In this document: piece by piece, positions 1 to 9,589 of the stretch
Layout: the number at the start of each line of letters is the position of its first letter
Numbering within the stretch: position 1 is the first letter of the stretch
From: Litoreibacter janthinus
GTDB taxonomy: Bacteria; Pseudomonadota; Alphaproteobacteria; Rhodobacterales; Rhodobacteraceae
Assembly: GCF_900111945.1 (NCBI RefSeq)
Contig: NZ_FOYO01000001.1
Location: 286,251-350,250, forward strand
Direction of reading: 5' to 3'
Length of the DNA stretch: 64,000 nt
The notes under the pieces: model-generated
What the model was told of the DNA's origin: nothing
Seen by the model: the letters and a program-made list of their open reading frames with translations, nothing else
Databases searched by the model: none
Translations under genes and position numbers: made by a program

Positions 1-226
1 TGGATCCCCTATCTGGGTCAATCCGAAGGCCGCCAACCTCTCTGGGCCAAAGGCCCTCGTCTTTCGACTCGAAGGTATATGGGGCGGGGCGGCCTGCCGC
101 AATGGGTCAGAACGGCGCGACACGGCCCAAAACCGGCGCGACGCGCAGAAAGTGTGCATCTGCGCTAGGTGACGCACGCTGGGCCCGCATTTAAGTGTGT
201 CGCAGGAAAGCAGGAGGATTTTGGCT

Positions 227-1201
227 TTGGGACAGCTTGTTCACGGCATCTGGCACGACACGTGGTATGACACCAAATCGACTGGCGGCGCGTTCAAACG
301 CTCGACTGCGTCGTTCCGCAACTGGATTACCGCTGACGGCAGCACCGGCCCGTCTGGCGAAGGTGGCTTCAAGGCCGAGGCTGGCCGCTATCATCTCTAT
401 GTCGCTTACGCCTGCCCTTGGGCACACCGCACCTTGATCTTTCGCAAGCTGAAAGGCTTGGAAGACCTGATATCGGTTTCTGCCGTTCACCCCGACATGC
501 TGTCTGACGGCTGGACGTTTGAAACGGATGCACATGGCGCAACTGGTGACACGCTCTACGGGCTGGATTTTGCACGTGACCTTTACATCAAGGCGGACCC
601 GAACGTGTCTGGCCGCGTTACCGTGCCGATCCTCTGGGACAGGCAGCGCAAGACGATTGTCAGCAACGAAAGCTCGGAGATCATTCGTATGTTCAATTCG
701 GCCTTCGACGGGCTCACCGGCAACACCTCGGACTTCTGGCCCGCGATCCAGCGCGACGCCATCGAAGAGGTGAACGCGCGCATCTACAAGACGGTCAATA
801 ACGGGGTCTACAAGGCTGGATTCGCGACGACGCAGGAGGCGTATGACGCGGCCGTGCGCCCCCTTTTTGAAAGCCTCGACTGGCTGGAAAGCCGCCTTGG
901 CGCAAACCGCTACCTGATGGGCGACCACGTGACCGAGGCGGATTGGCGATTATTCACCACGTTGGCGCGTTTTGATCTGGTCTATCACCTGCACTTCAAG
1001 TGCAACCGCAAGCGGATCACCGATTACCCCAACCTCTGGGCCTACACGCGCGAACTATACCAGTGGGAAGGGGTCGCTGAGACTGTGAACTTCCAGCATA
1101 TCGTCCGCCATTACCACTACAGCCACGACACAATTAACCCCAGCCGCATCATTCCCATCAACCCGGTTTTGGATTGGCAGGAACCCCACGACCGGGGATA
1201 A
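227..1201 (+). CDS. yqjG: glutathionyl-hydroquinone reductase (Xi-class glutathione S-transferase)
   Basis: Cytosolic enzyme of the YqjG/ECM4 family, which reduces glutathionyl-hydroquinones with glutathione. The catalytic motif CPWAHR carries Cys63, followed by an all-alpha C-terminal GST domain with conserved Tyr residues (YHYSHD near residue 300). I chose the TTG at 227: a clean AGGAGG lies at 212-217 with 9 nt spacing, and the resulting start MGQLVHGIWHD matches how family members begin and places the active Cys at the family position 63. An in-frame GTG at 197 lies upstream of that Shine-Dalgarno and would add ten residues. The length of 324 aa is normal. Function is assigned from the motif and overall family likeness. 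Confidence 0.88.
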   Translation: MGQLVHGIWHDTWYDTKSTGGAFKRSTASFRNWITADGSTGPSGEGGFKAEAGRYHLYVAYACPWAHRTLIFRKLKGLEDLISVSAVHPDMLSDGWTFETDAHGATGDTLYGLDFARDLYIKADPNVSGRVTVPILWDRQRKTIVSNESSEIIRMFNSAFDGLTGNTSDFWPAIQRDAIEEVNARIYKTVNNGVYKAGFATTQEAYDAAVRPLFESLDWLESRLGANRYLMGDHVTEADWRLFTTLARFDLVYHLHFKCNRKRITDYPNLWAYTRELYQWEGVAETVNFQHIVRHYHYSHDTINPSRIIPINPVLDWQEPHDRG

Positions 1202-1204
1202 CGC

Positions 1205-1567
1205 TTATCGCGCGTGATACTCCACCAAAGCCGCAAGATCGGAGGGCAAGGTGTTGGACGGAACCATCGCGCATGCATTCGGCATGTAGCGAAAGATCGA
1301 CCCGTCTGAGAAAAAGCTGTTGCTGGTAACGAAAACCACTTTGGCCTCGGGCCGTCTGAAGTTCGCGTAATCCGCAATAGCCGACGCATCACCCGCGTGA
1401 GGGTGAAGGTTCAGATTGATAACAAGAACGTCGAAGGCATTCTCCCTCAGGAGTTCCTCCGCGTCCGACTGTGTATGCACAAGGGTGACATGGCATCCCA
1501 AACGGCCAACGTGGTCGGCCCAAATCTTACCAAGTCCACCCCCGTTTTCGACGATGAGTACTTCCAT
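1205..1567 (-). CDS. degenerate response-regulator receiver domain protein
   Basis: A 120-residue single-domain protein with the hydrophobic strand pattern of a CheY-like receiver (MEVLIVEN..., DVLVINLNL, KVVFVTSN). The key residues of a phospho-receiver are altered: the acidic pocket is Glu7-Asn8, the phospho-acceptor Asp is Asn51, and the conserved Lys after strand 5 is absent (VPSNT). Only Thr81 of the switch pair remains. It therefore probably works without phosphorylation or is decaying. It is convergent with the YqjG-like gene, 3 bp away. No kinase or output domain is adjacent. Function unknown. Confidence 0.7.
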   Translation of the reverse strand: MEVLIVENGGGLGKIWADHVGRLGCHVTLVHTQSDAEELLRENAFDVLVINLNLHPHAGDASAIADYANFRRPEAKVVFVTSNSFFSDGSIFRYMPNACAMVPSNTLPSDLAALVEYHAR

Positions 1568-1783
1568 ATATAACTCCGACCAAAGACGAGAACTGGCCGG
1601 TACGCTTCCCGCATAATCTTTTCTTCTTGGTCCCAGGCTAAAAGGACACCTCTTTGTGCACCCGAACTCCCTAACGAAAGATTAACAATTCGAGGACAAT
1701 TGCGTTTTGACGCAGCTTGCTTGCGTCTTGCGCGAAATTCCGCTTCATGGGCGGTTGAACAAAACTGCGACGTGAGACAGCCG

Positions 1784-2158
1784 ATGACCACATGGATCAC
1801 CATTTGCGACACCTGCAAACGCGACGACTGGGAAGCCCGCGCGCCGGGCGTGACCGACGGCGAGATTTTTGCCGAACTGGTGGAAGCCGCCGCCGAAGGG
1901 TCCGATGCGGTGCGCACCCGCCGCCACTCGTGCCTCATGGGCTGCGCGCGTGGCTGCAACATCGCCATACAGAGCGCAGGCAAGCTGAACTACACCGTCG
2001 GGGAATTCGAGCCATCGCAGGAAGCCGCCCAAGCAGTCGTTGGCTATGCCACGCTCCACGCACAAAGCGAGACGGGCCAAGTCCCCTACAAGCAATGGCC
2101 GCAAGCGATCAAAGGTCATTTCGTGACCCGCCACCCGCCTTTGCCAGACAATGAATAA
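1784..2158 (+). CDS. DUF1636 metal-binding protein linked to cobalamin synthesis
   Basis: A 124-aa soluble protein beginning MTTWITICDTCK. Cysteines occur as CDTC near the N-terminus and as C-x3-C-x3-C (SCLMGCARGCN) about 40 residues later, the pattern of the DUF1636 family of predicted metal-binding proteins found with cob genes. The ATG at 1784 was chosen because family members start just before the CDTC motif; an open frame extends further upstream to 1700. It overlaps cobC by 8 bp, so the two are probably translationally coupled. Its biochemical role is unknown; handling of cobalt or iron is an inference from the cysteines and context. Confidence 0.78.
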   Translation: MTTWITICDTCKRDDWEARAPGVTDGEIFAELVEAAAEGSDAVRTRRHSCLMGCARGCNIAIQSAGKLNYTVGEFEPSQEAAQAVVGYATLHAQSETGQVPYKQWPQAIKGHFVTRHPPLPDNE

Positions 2159-3095
2159 TCGCGACCACGGCGGCGGCTTGGATGCGGCGGTGTCTCAATA
2201 CGGCGGCACCCGCGACGGCTGGCTGGACCTGAGCACAGGGATCAACCCCGCGCCCTACCCCGTGAGTGAGATCAGTTCTGACGCTTGGGCTGCCCTACCC
2301 GATCGCACCGCGCTGCAACGGCTTGAGAATGCCGCACGCAAGTTCTGGCAGGTACCCGACGGAGCGGAAGTCGTGATCGCTTCGGGAGCATCTGCCCTGA
2401 TAGCCCGCATCCCCGCCCTGTTCGAAGAAGGGACAGTTTTCATCAACAACCCCACCTATAACGAGCACGAGGCGGCCTTCCGCAACCATGCGGGCTGGTC
2501 CGTGACCGAAGATGCGCAGGACGGAAACGCCGACATATTCGTGCACCCCAACAACCCGTCAGGACGCCTATTCGAAGCCGAGCTGATGGGCCGCAAGGAA
2601 TTCTGCGTCATTGACGAAAGTTTCTGCGACGTCACGCCTGATGCGAGCCATATCGACTTGGCGGACAATGCCGGCGTGGTGATCTTGAAGAGTTTCGGGA
2701 AGTTCTGGGGCTTGGCGGGCCTGCGGCTGGGCTTTGCCATCTGCGCCCCCAAATCGGCTGCACGCCTGCATGAGTTGCTGGGCCCGTGGCCCGTTTCCGG
2801 CCCCGCCCTAGAGATCGGTGCACGGGCGCTAGAGGATCTAACTTGGGCGCAGGAAACCCGCGCGCGACTGGCCGCAGATGCCGACCGGCTTGACGCGCTG
2901 ATGATAGACGCCGGGGCCACTGTGGTCGGCGGCACTACCCTGTTCCGCCTATACGATGTGGTCGATGCCGCTGCGTGGCAGGACAAGCTGGCGCAGGGCC
3001 ATGTCTGGTCGCGAATTTTCCCGTATTCCACCACATGGCTGCGCCTCGGCCTGCCTGCACCCGACCGCTGGGCGCAATTGGAAGCAGCCTTGTGA
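2151..3095 (+). CDS. cobC: threonine-phosphate decarboxylase (cobalamin biosynthesis)
   Basis: PLP-dependent fold-type I enzyme of 314 aa, the CobC of Pseudomonas nomenclature (CobD in Salmonella). It supplies the (R)-1-aminopropan-2-ol phosphate linker used by the next gene product. Visible family features are the substrate-side LSTGINP (27-33), the cofactor Asp in CVIDESFCD (152-160) and the PLP lysine in [12 protein letters not shown] (Lys184). The reading frame starts inside the DUF1636 gene and ends in a 4-bp GTGA overlap with cobD, so the three genes form one coupled unit. No riboswitch is seen in front of this unit. Confidence 0.9.
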   Translation: MNNRDHGGGLDAAVSQYGGTRDGWLDLSTGINPAPYPVSEISSDAWAALPDRTALQRLENAARKFWQVPDGAEVVIASGASALIARIPALFEEGTVFINNPTYNEHEAAFRNHAGWSVTEDAQDGNADIFVHPNNPSGRLFEAELMGRKEFCVIDESFCDVTPDASHIDLADNAGVVILKSFGKFWGLAGLRLGFAICAPKSAARLHELLGPWPVSGPALEIGARALEDLTWAQETRARLAADADRLDALMIDAGATVVGGTTLFRLYDVVDAAAWQDKLAQGHVWSRIFPYSTTWLRLGLPAPDRWAQLEAAL

Positions 3096-3991
3096 CGATC
3101 GTTTTCGCAATGTTGCTGGACGCGCTTCTGGGCGAGCCGAAATGGCTTTGGAACCGCGTTCCTCACCCCGCTGTGCTGATGGGACGGCTCATCTCCGCGA
3201 TGGAAGAGCGCCTGAACACCGGCCCCGCCCGCCGCGCGAAAGGCGCGGTTTTGATCGCAGCCTTGGTGATCGGCGCATTGATCTTGGGGGGGGTGCTATC
3301 TGCCTTTGGCCCGCTGGTCGAAGTTCTGATCGGCGCAATCCTGATCGCGCAACGCTCTTTGGCGGATCACGTGTCAGATGTCGCGCGCGCCTTGCGCTTG
3401 AGTCTTGGCGACGGGCGCATGATGGTCGCCCGCATCGTCGGACGTGACGTGAATGTGCTGGATCGCTCTGGCGTTGCACGCGGCGCAATTGAAAGCGCAG
3501 CCGAGAACCTGAGCGACGGGGTCATTGCGCCGGTATTCTGGTTCACGCTTCTCGGCTTGCCGGGGCTGTTGGCTTACAAAATTATAAACACCGCGGACAG
3601 CATGATCGGCTACCGAAACGATCGCTATGCAGAATTCGGCTGGGCCGCTGCGCGGCTGGATGACGTAGTGAACTGGCCCGCGGCACGGCTCACCGCGCTA
3701 TTCATCGCGTTGGTGCATCTGCGGCCCGATGCAATCGGTGTCGCGTTGCGGGACGCTGGCTTGCACCGCTCCCCCAATGCCGGCTGGCCGGAGGCCGCAA
3801 TGGCGTCGGTTCTGAATGTCGCGCTGTCCGGCCCGCGCAGCTATGACGGCACACTGCGGGAAGAGCCATTCGTGAATCCGGAAGGTCGCCAAGATTTAGG
3901 CTCGGACGACATAGATGCGGCCGTCGCAGCGCTCTGGAAGACATGGGGCCTCACGCTTGTGTTCGTTGCCCTCTGGTGGGTGATTGCCTAG
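3092..3991 (+). CDS. cobD: adenosylcobinamide-phosphate synthase
   Basis: Integral membrane protein of 299 aa (CobD of Pseudomonas, CbiB of Salmonella), which attaches the aminopropanol phosphate linker to adenosylcobyric acid. It begins [20 protein letters not shown], with the family's N-terminal D-x-x-x-GEP signature, and contains NLSDGVIAP and a [16 protein letters not shown] stretch typical of CbiB. Several hydrophobic segments are present (about residues 50-75, 150-170 and the C-terminal end). The GTG start at 3092 overlaps the cobC stop as GTGA and is preferred over the in-frame start upstream at 2975, which would lie deep inside cobC. Confidence 0.9.
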   Translation: MTIVFAMLLDALLGEPKWLWNRVPHPAVLMGRLISAMEERLNTGPARRAKGAVLIAALVIGALILGGVLSAFGPLVEVLIGAILIAQRSLADHVSDVARALRLSLGDGRMMVARIVGRDVNVLDRSGVARGAIESAAENLSDGVIAPVFWFTLLGLPGLLAYKIINTADSMIGYRNDRYAEFGWAAARLDDVVNWPAARLTALFIALVHLRPDAIGVALRDAGLHRSPNAGWPEAAMASVLNVALSGPRSYDGTLREEPFVNPEGRQDLGSDDIDAAVAALWKTWGLTLVFVALWWVIA

Positions 3992-4021
3992 GCTGCGCCG
4001 AACCTGTTTTCGGAGTTTTCC

Positions 4022-5185
4022 ATGCGCCCCTTGTGTCTTGCCCTTGCCCTTTCTTTGATCGCACCCGCCGCATTTGCGGAATGTGGAGGGAGTTGGAGCT
4101 CATTTGTTGCCGACCTGAAGTCTGAGGCCATCACCAAGGGACATTCCAAAGGCAGCGTCGACGGGTTCTTTTCTTCTGCCCGCCAAGACCCAAAAGTGCT
4201 GAAAGCTGATCGTGCGCAGGGCGTCTTCAAACGCGATTTCATCGATTTTTCGCGACGTGTTATTTCGCAATCCCGCCTGAACAAGGGAAACGCCAATGCG
4301 AAAAAATACGCCTCTGTGTTCCGGCGTGCAGAGCAAGAATACGGAGTCCCTGCTGGGGTGCTTTTGGCATTCTGGGCTTTAGAGACGGACTACGGCGCCG
4401 TGCAGGGAGAATTCAACACGCTGAATTCGCTGATGACCCTCAGTCACGATTGCCGCCGCCCCGAATTATTTCGCCCGCAAATATTCGCGGCCTTGGAATT
4501 GTTTGAGCGTGGCAACTTTGACCCCCGCACCACCAAGGGGGCGTGGGCTGGTGAAATCGGCATGGTTCAGATGCTGCCAGAAGATATTATTGCTAACGGT
4601 GTAGACGGTGATGGCGATGGAAAAGTCAGCCTGAAAACGTCTGCCCCGGATGCGCTTTTGTCAGGGGCAAAAATGCTCAATGCGTTGGGATGGCAGGCTG
4701 GGCAACCTTGGCTGCAAGAAGTGCAGGTGCCCGCAGAGATGGACTGGTCAAAAACTGGGCTCGATCACAATTTGAGCGTCAATGACTGGGCCGCAATGGG
4801 CGTCAAGCCAAGATCCGGAGGATTTCAAGGCGACGCTGGGGCGATTCTTTTGCCTATGGGCAGAAAAGGGCCTGCCTTCATCGCATACCCAAATTTTCGC
4901 GTCTATTTTGAATGGAACCAAAGTTTCGTTTACGTGACCACTGCGGCGTATTTCGCGACGCGGCTTTCGGGCGCGCCGGTCTATGATCCAGGAAACCCTG
5001 ATCCCAGTCTTTCAGATAGTGATATGAAATCGTTGCAAAAGAAATTGGCGGCGCGCGGTCACGACGTCGGCAAAATCGATGGCATACTCGGTTCTGGAAC
5101 ACGCGCAGCGGTTCAGGCCGAACAACAGCGCCTTGGATTTCCGGCGGATGCCTGGCCAACGAAAAGCCTTCTTCGAAAACTGTAA
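4022..5185 (+). CDS. lytic murein transglycosylase, MltB type, with peptidoglycan-binding domain
   Basis: A 387-aa secreted protein. Residues 1-19 are a signal peptide ending AAFAE. An SLT_2/MltB-type catalytic domain follows, with WALETDYGAVQGEF carrying the catalytic Glu, then the family's GEIGMVQMLPEDI segment and a Ca-binding-like DGDGDGK. A C-terminal PG_binding_1 domain (about 325-385) contains LQKKLAARGHDVGKIDG. It cleaves glycan strands in the periplasm, forming anhydromuropeptides. It follows cobD by 30 bp but is functionally unrelated to it. Which of the several mlt paralogues it corresponds to cannot be decided here. Confidence 0.88.
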   Translation: MRPLCLALALSLIAPAAFAECGGSWSSFVADLKSEAITKGHSKGSVDGFFSSARQDPKVLKADRAQGVFKRDFIDFSRRVISQSRLNKGNANAKKYASVFRRAEQEYGVPAGVLLAFWALETDYGAVQGEFNTLNSLMTLSHDCRRPELFRPQIFAALELFERGNFDPRTTKGAWAGEIGMVQMLPEDIIANGVDGDGDGKVSLKTSAPDALLSGAKMLNALGWQAGQPWLQEVQVPAEMDWSKTGLDHNLSVNDWAAMGVKPRSGGFQGDAGAILLPMGRKGPAFIAYPNFRVYFEWNQSFVYVTTAAYFATRLSGAPVYDPGNPDPSLSDSDMKSLQKKLAARGHDVGKIDGILGSGTRAAVQAEQQRLGFPADAWPTKSLLRKL

Positions 5186-5262
5186 CGCATGAAAGTCTTG
5201 GTTTCAGGTTATTTATGTATTACTCCCTGCCTACTCGCAAAGCTGGGGAGCTAAAGAGAAAA

Positions 5263-5589
5263 ATGGCTAAAATTGATCTAAAACCACTATCACTAACAGA
5301 ACTAAAAGCGCTGCAAGCCCGTGTCGAAAAGGCTATCGCGCGTCACGACAAGAAGCAAAAAGTCAAAGCATTGGCGCTTGTGAAAGCAAAGGCCAAAGAG
5401 CTTGGGTTTTCGCTGGACGAACTGACCGGCTCGAAGGCTACTTCGAAAGCTGCACCGAAAAAAGCGGCAAAGGCAGCATATCGTCACCCTGACGATGCGA
5501 CCAAAACATGGGCAGGCCGTGGCGCCCGTCCACTTTGGTTGAAAGATGCGCTGAACGCCGGCAAGTCTTTGGACGATTTCAAAGTCTGA
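5263..5589 (+). CDS. H-NS family nucleoid-associated protein
   Basis: A small basic protein of 108 aa. The N-terminal half is a coiled-coil-like, Lys-rich dimerisation region (LKPLSLTELKALQARVEK). An Ala/Lys linker follows, and then the C-terminal H-NS DNA-binding motif TWAGRGARPLWLKDAL, where the GRGARP loop corresponds to the minor-groove contact. ATG 5263 is preferred to an in-frame ATG at 5215 because the family begins shortly before the helical segment. A hairpin at 5605-5633 follows the stop. It likely silences or structures AT-rich DNA; its targets are unknown. Confidence 0.82.
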   Translation: MAKIDLKPLSLTELKALQARVEKAIARHDKKQKVKALALVKAKAKELGFSLDELTGSKATSKAAPKKAAKAAYRHPDDATKTWAGRGARPLWLKDALNAGKSLDDFKV

Positions 5590-5604
5590 TCGTCAATCAA
5601 AACA

Positions 5605-5633
5605 GGGGCGCGGAATTCACTCTTTCGCGCCTC
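5605..5633. terminator. stem-loop between convergent hns-like gene and smc
   Basis: An 8-bp stem, GGGGCGCG with CGCGCCTC (one G-T wobble), and a 13-nt loop. It lies 15 bp after the H-NS-like stop and 57 bp before the smc stop. No T-run follows on either strand, so a bidirectional terminator is plausible but not proved. Confidence 0.4.
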
Positions 5634-5689
5634 TGGCCAAAAGCAATACCAGAGCAAAGATAACGGATCGACCTGTGCGTCGAACTAAA

Positions 5690-8600
5690 TCAGGCGACCA
5701 TCTGTTCGGCTTTTTTCAGATCAACTGAAACAAGCTGCGACACACCGAGTTCCGCCATCGTGACACCAAACAATCGGTCCATCCGCGCCATTGTTACCGC
5801 GTGATGCGTAATGATCAAAAAGCGCGTGTTGGTGCGACGTGTCATTTCATCTAACAAATCACAAAATCGCGTTACGTTTGCGTCGTCCAGCGGCGCGTCC
5901 ACCTCGTCCAGCACACAGATCGGCGCGGGGTTCGCCAAGAATACCGCGAAGATCAGCGCCAATGCGGTCAGGGTCTGCTCGCCCCCCGACAGCAGCGACA
6001 GGGTCGACAGTTTTTTGCCCGGCGGTTGGCACATGATTTCCAGACCGGCTTCCAGCGGGTCATCACTTTCGACCATGACCAGCTTGGCTTCGCCACCACC
6101 GAACAGATGCTTAAACAGCGTTGCAAAGCTGGAATTGACCTCTTCAAAGGCGGTGAGGAGGCGTTCGCGGCCTTCTTTGTTCAGCGACGCGATCCCTGTA
6201 CGCAGAGCGGAAATCGCAGCTTCAAGATCGGTTTTCTCCCCGAGCAGGTTGTCATGCTCTTCCGACACCTCTTTTGCGTCTTCCTCGGCGCGCAGGTTCA
6301 CGGCACCCAAGGCATCGCGCTGGCGTTTCAGGCGGTTCACGTCGGCCTCGATACGCTCGGCAGGCGGCATCTCGTCGGGGTTCGTGTCGAGGGTCTCCAG
6401 CAATGCGTCCGGCGTAGTTTCCATCTCTTCGCGAATGCGTTCGACTGCGTAGGCTACGGTTTCCTTAGCAGCTTCTGCACGCGCGTCGGAGCGGGCACGG
6501 GCTTCACGGGCCTCGGACGCTTCACGCTCTGCGTCGCGCTCGGTCTGGATGCCTTCGCGCAAGGCGGTTTCGGCCTCTGCCAGATTGTCCGATGCAGTGC
6601 GGCGGCGGGCTTCCGCCTCGTCAATCGCAGAGCTCAACTCATCGCGTTTCGCGGCCAGTTCTGCTGGCGCCGCGGAGGCATCTTTAAGTTCCGCTTCGGA
6701 GTTTGCCTTGCGCTCTTCTAGCTCACCAATCCGTTTGCCGGCGGTTTCCAGACGGTGTTTCCAACCACTTACTTCGGTCGTGATTTCTTGGCTTCGTTTG
6801 GTGCGGGCTTCGCCCTCGCGGCGCAACTCATCGTGCGAAGAGCGTTTGGCCATCATCGTCATACGCGCGGCTTCAACGGTCATTTTCACATCTTCGACTT
6901 CGGCGCGGGCGGCGTCGAGATCACCCAGATCGGCCACACCCTTGTCGGCCTCGCGTAGACGCTCGCGGGCGGCCATCGCCTCTTCTTCGTAGCGGGTCAC
7001 GGCCAACTCTAGGCTTTCGACACGCCCGGCAGCGATCGACTTCTCACCCTCCGCCCGTGATACAGCACGGGACGCATCAGCCATCGCGCGGTCCGCATCC
7101 TTGCGGGCTTCGCGGGCATCGCGGTCAGCTTGGGCCGCCAACGCCAACTCTTTGGTCAGCATTTCATGCGCTTGGCGCGCGCCATCGGCACGGGCAGTCG
7201 CGCCTTCCAGTGCTTGCTTCAACTCTTCCAAACGGTTCAGCTGCTGCAAACGCATGGCCGCAGCAGACGGTGCATCATCCGCACCTGTGCGGAAACCGTC
7301 CCAACGCCAAACGTCACCTTCGAGAGATACTAGGCGTTGCCCAGGCAGTAGGGATTCCTGAAGCCGGTTGCCGTCTGCAACGTCCACCAGTCCGACCTGA
7401 GACATGCGGCGCGCCAGCACGTCGGGGATCGTGACATAGGAAGTCAGGGCCGCAACGCCCGCAGGCAAAGGCTGTGGCTGCGGATACCCAGGCAAACGCG
7501 TCCAGCCGGTTGATTCGTCATCGTCGATCTGCGGCGCGCGCAGATCATCCGCCAGCGCCGCGCCAAGGGCCTTCTCGTAGCCCGGCTTCACTTGAACCAC
7601 GTCTAACAGCTGGCCCTGTTCGGACGTGTCACGGTCCACAAGGCGCGACAAGGCGGTTGCTTCGGCACGTAAAGCGTTCGCTTCGCCTTCCGCCTCGGAC
7701 CGTTGGGAGCGCGCGTCGCTTTCTCTGTTCTGCGCTTCGGATCGCGCGGTTTCCGCGGCAGTCAAAGCAGTGTCGGATTTTTCGGCCTGAACGGAGGCTT
7801 GTGACAGAGCGGTCTGTGCGGCGATCAAAGCTGTGTCGGCATTTGTCGCCGTTGCTTGCGCGTGATCTACCGAGGCACGGGCTTTTGTCGCCTCATCTTC
7901 GTAGCGCTGCAATGTCTTCGCGGCATCGTCACGCAAGCGGTGCGCCGATTGGTGGCGCGCGGCGAGACGAGCGACATCTTCAGTATGTTCGGCCAACTGT
8001 GTTTCGCGGTCTTGCAGCACTGTCGCAGCTTCGCGGGCTTCGGTAGCGGCGGCGTCCAGCTTGCCCACATGGCCCTCTGACGCTTTGGCAATCTCGCGGG
8101 CTTCCCATTCCAGCCGTTCGATGGTTTCGCCTGCGTCGCGGTTCAGCGCGGTCTCGCGTTCGATGTCACGAGCCAGCTGATCAATGCGTGCACTCAACGT
8201 TTCGATCGTCTGTTGGGCTTGGCGTTCTTGGTCGGTCAGCGTGTCGCGCTGCACCTGTAAGCGTTGCAGGACGGCAGCGGCAATCGCCTCTTCCTCGCGC
8301 AGCGGAGGTAGTGCGTCTTCCATTCCCTGCCGCAGTTTTGCAACCTCGCGCACCTGCGCCTCGGCCTGAGCAGCGACGCGCGTCCGCTCTGTCAAAGTTT
8401 GACTGGCAGCAAGGTTGGCTTCTTCCGCCTCTTTCCAACGACGATAGAGCAACATGCCTTCGGACTTGCGCAACTCCTCCCCGATTTCGCGATACCGCGC
8501 CGCTTGACGGGCTTGGCGGGCGAGTTGTGCAAGTTGTGAGGCAAGCTGTTCGATCACGTCGTCAACACGCGCCAGATTGGTCTCAGCGCCGTTCAGCTTC

Positions 8601-9181
8601 AGCTCTGCCTCGTGGCGGCGTTGATACAGCCCCGAGATGCCGGCGGCCTCTTCGAGGATGCGACGACGGGCCTTGGGCCGCGCGTTGATCAGCTCGGAGA
8701 TTTGCCCCTGACGCACCAGCGCGGGCGAATGCGCACCGGTTGAGGCATCCGCAAACAGCATCTGCACGTCACGCGCCCGAACGTCCTTGCCGTTGGTCTT
8801 GTAGGCGCTGCCTGCGTCTCGGGTGATCCGGCGAATGATCTCAAGCGTGTCGAGATCGTTAAAACCCGCAGGGGCCAACCGCTCCGAATTGTCGATCTGC
8901 AATGACACTTCTGCGAAATTCCGCGCGGGCCGTGAAGACGCCCCCGCAAAGATCACATCTTCCATGCCGCCGCCGCGCATCGCCTTGGCGCGGTTCTCGC
9001 CCATCACCCAACGCAGGGCCTCCAGCAGATTGGATTTGCCGCAGCCATTTGGCCCGACCACACCCGTCAAACCATCGGCAATAATAAGCTCCGTGGGGTC
9101 CACGAAGCTTTTGAAGCCGTTCAGTCTGAGTTTAGAGAAGCGCAATGCGGGCCTCGCGGGAATCGGGGTTTGGTGGGCCAT
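5690..9181 (-). CDS. smc: chromosome segregation protein SMC
   Basis: A 1163-aa condensin ATPase. The N-terminal head has Walker A GPNGCGKS (43-50). Long, Ala/Glu/Arg-rich coiled coils flank a hinge around residues 510-660 (LLDVVQVKPGYEKALGAAL). The C-terminal head has the ABC signature LSLLSGGEQTLTALAL and Walker B PICVLDEVDAPLDDANV. The start at 9181 gives MAHQTPIPARPALRFSKLRL, directly before the conserved KLRLNGFKSF strand. The frame stays open for another 199 codons upstream, but that stretch covers the antisense of the cobalamin riboswitch and cbtB and is not coding. ScpA and ScpB are not in this window. Confidence 0.93.
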   Translation of the reverse strand: MAHQTPIPARPALRFSKLRLNGFKSFVDPTELIIADGLTGVVGPNGCGKSNLLEALRWVMGENRAKAMRGGGMEDVIFAGASSRPARNFAEVSLQIDNSERLAPAGFNDLDTLEIIRRITRDAGSAYKTNGKDVRARDVQMLFADASTGAHSPALVRQGQISELINARPKARRRILEEAAGISGLYQRRHEAELKLNGAETNLARVDDVIEQLASQLAQLARQARQAARYREIGEELRKSEGMLLYRRWKEAEEANLAASQTLTERTRVAAQAEAQVREVAKLRQGMEDALPPLREEEAIAAAVLQRLQVQRDTLTDQERQAQQTIETLSARIDQLARDIERETALNRDAGETIERLEWEAREIAKASEGHVGKLDAAATEAREAATVLQDRETQLAEHTEDVARLAARHQSAHRLRDDAAKTLQRYEDEATKARASVDHAQATATNADTALIAAQTALSQASVQAEKSDTALTAAETARSEAQNRESDARSQRSEAEGEANALRAEATALSRLVDRDTSEQGQLLDVVQVKPGYEKALGAALADDLRAPQIDDDESTGWTRLPGYPQPQPLPAGVAALTSYVTIPDVLARRMSQVGLVDVADGNRLQESLLPGQRLVSLEGDVWRWDGFRTGADDAPSAAAMRLQQLNRLEELKQALEGATARADGARQAHEMLTKELALAAQADRDAREARKDADRAMADASRAVSRAEGEKSIAAGRVESLELAVTRYEEEAMAARERLREADKGVADLGDLDAARAEVEDVKMTVEAARMTMMAKRSSHDELRREGEARTKRSQEITTEVSGWKHRLETAGKRIGELEERKANSEAELKDASAAPAELAAKRDELSSAIDEAEARRRTASDNLAEAETALREGIQTERDAEREASEAREARARSDARAEAAKETVAYAVERIREEMETTPDALLETLDTNPDEMPPAERIEADVNRLKRQRDALGAVNLRAEEDAKEVSEEHDNLLGEKTDLEAAISALRTGIASLNKEGRERLLTAFEEVNSSFATLFKHLFGGGEAKLVMVESDDPLEAGLEIMCQPPGKKLSTLSLLSGGEQTLTALALIFAVFLANPAPICVLDEVDAPLDDANVTRFCDLLDEMTRRTNTRFLIITHHAVTMARMDRLFGVTMAELGVSQLVSVDLKKAEQMVA

Positions 9182-9242
9182 TGTTTGAACCCAACCCCGT
9201 CGAGTCAACGCCAAACCACTGTATATGGCCAAATCGGCAGGG

Positions 9243-9251
9243 TTATCCCCA
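9243..9251 (+). promoter_or_regulatory. near-consensus DnaA-box-like site upstream of smc
   Basis: TTATCCCCA differs by one base from the DnaA box TTATCCACA. It sits 62 bp upstream of the smc start, in the divergent gap between smc and the riboswitch. The 20 bp around it match 17 of 20 bases of the DnaA-box region at 30628-30647. It may be chance; a regulatory site for smc is an inference. Confidence 0.25.
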
Positions 9252-9344
9252 AGATGTTGCGAATTTCGGCCCGATTGTGCATGCCGCGAAATAGATACCG
9301 GCTGTCGGAATCGACCTTGACCGTCCGAGGCGCCTCGGCGCATT

Positions 9345-9545
9345 GTGTGCGGGCATGGTTCCCCGCGACGTGCAAAGCACAGCGGGGAAAAATGGGAATT
9401 CGGTAGGCGTGACCCAATTAGGGGCGCAAATCCGGAGCCGCCCCCGCGACTGTATGCGGAGAGCACCCTGCCAACGAGCCACTGGAGCAATCTGGGAAGG
9501 CGGCAGGATGCATCGACCCGCGAGCCAGGAGACCAGCCATGCGCA
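9345..9545 (+). ncRNA. cobalamin (AdoCbl) riboswitch
   Basis: This is a class-I B12 element leading the cbtB-cobN run. Seen directly are the GGGAAT...GGT core (about 9394-9404), the AATCCGGAGCCGCCCCCGCG-type segment (9429-9448), GCCACTG (9478-9484), GGGAAGGCGG (9494-9503) and the B12 box AGCCAGGAGACC (9523-9534). A closing P1 helix can form between GCATGG (9353-9358) and CCATGC (9537-9542). A second hairpin, CCCGTC/GACGGG (9557-9574), stands just before the cbtB Shine-Dalgarno GGAG (9579-9582), so control at translation initiation is plausible. Established knowledge: B12 binding represses downstream genes. Confidence 0.95.
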
Positions 9546-9589
9546 ATGAAACCCCTCCCGTCGGGTGTGACGGGGCATGGAGATTGAAG

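Noticed and set aside
1..226. Open frames across the left edge on several strands, and a repeated CGGCGCGAC pair (114-122 and 142-150).
   Set aside because: All three forward frames stay open only because of high G+C; no protein-like sequence, start or family resemblance is visible. The short repeat is too small to call.
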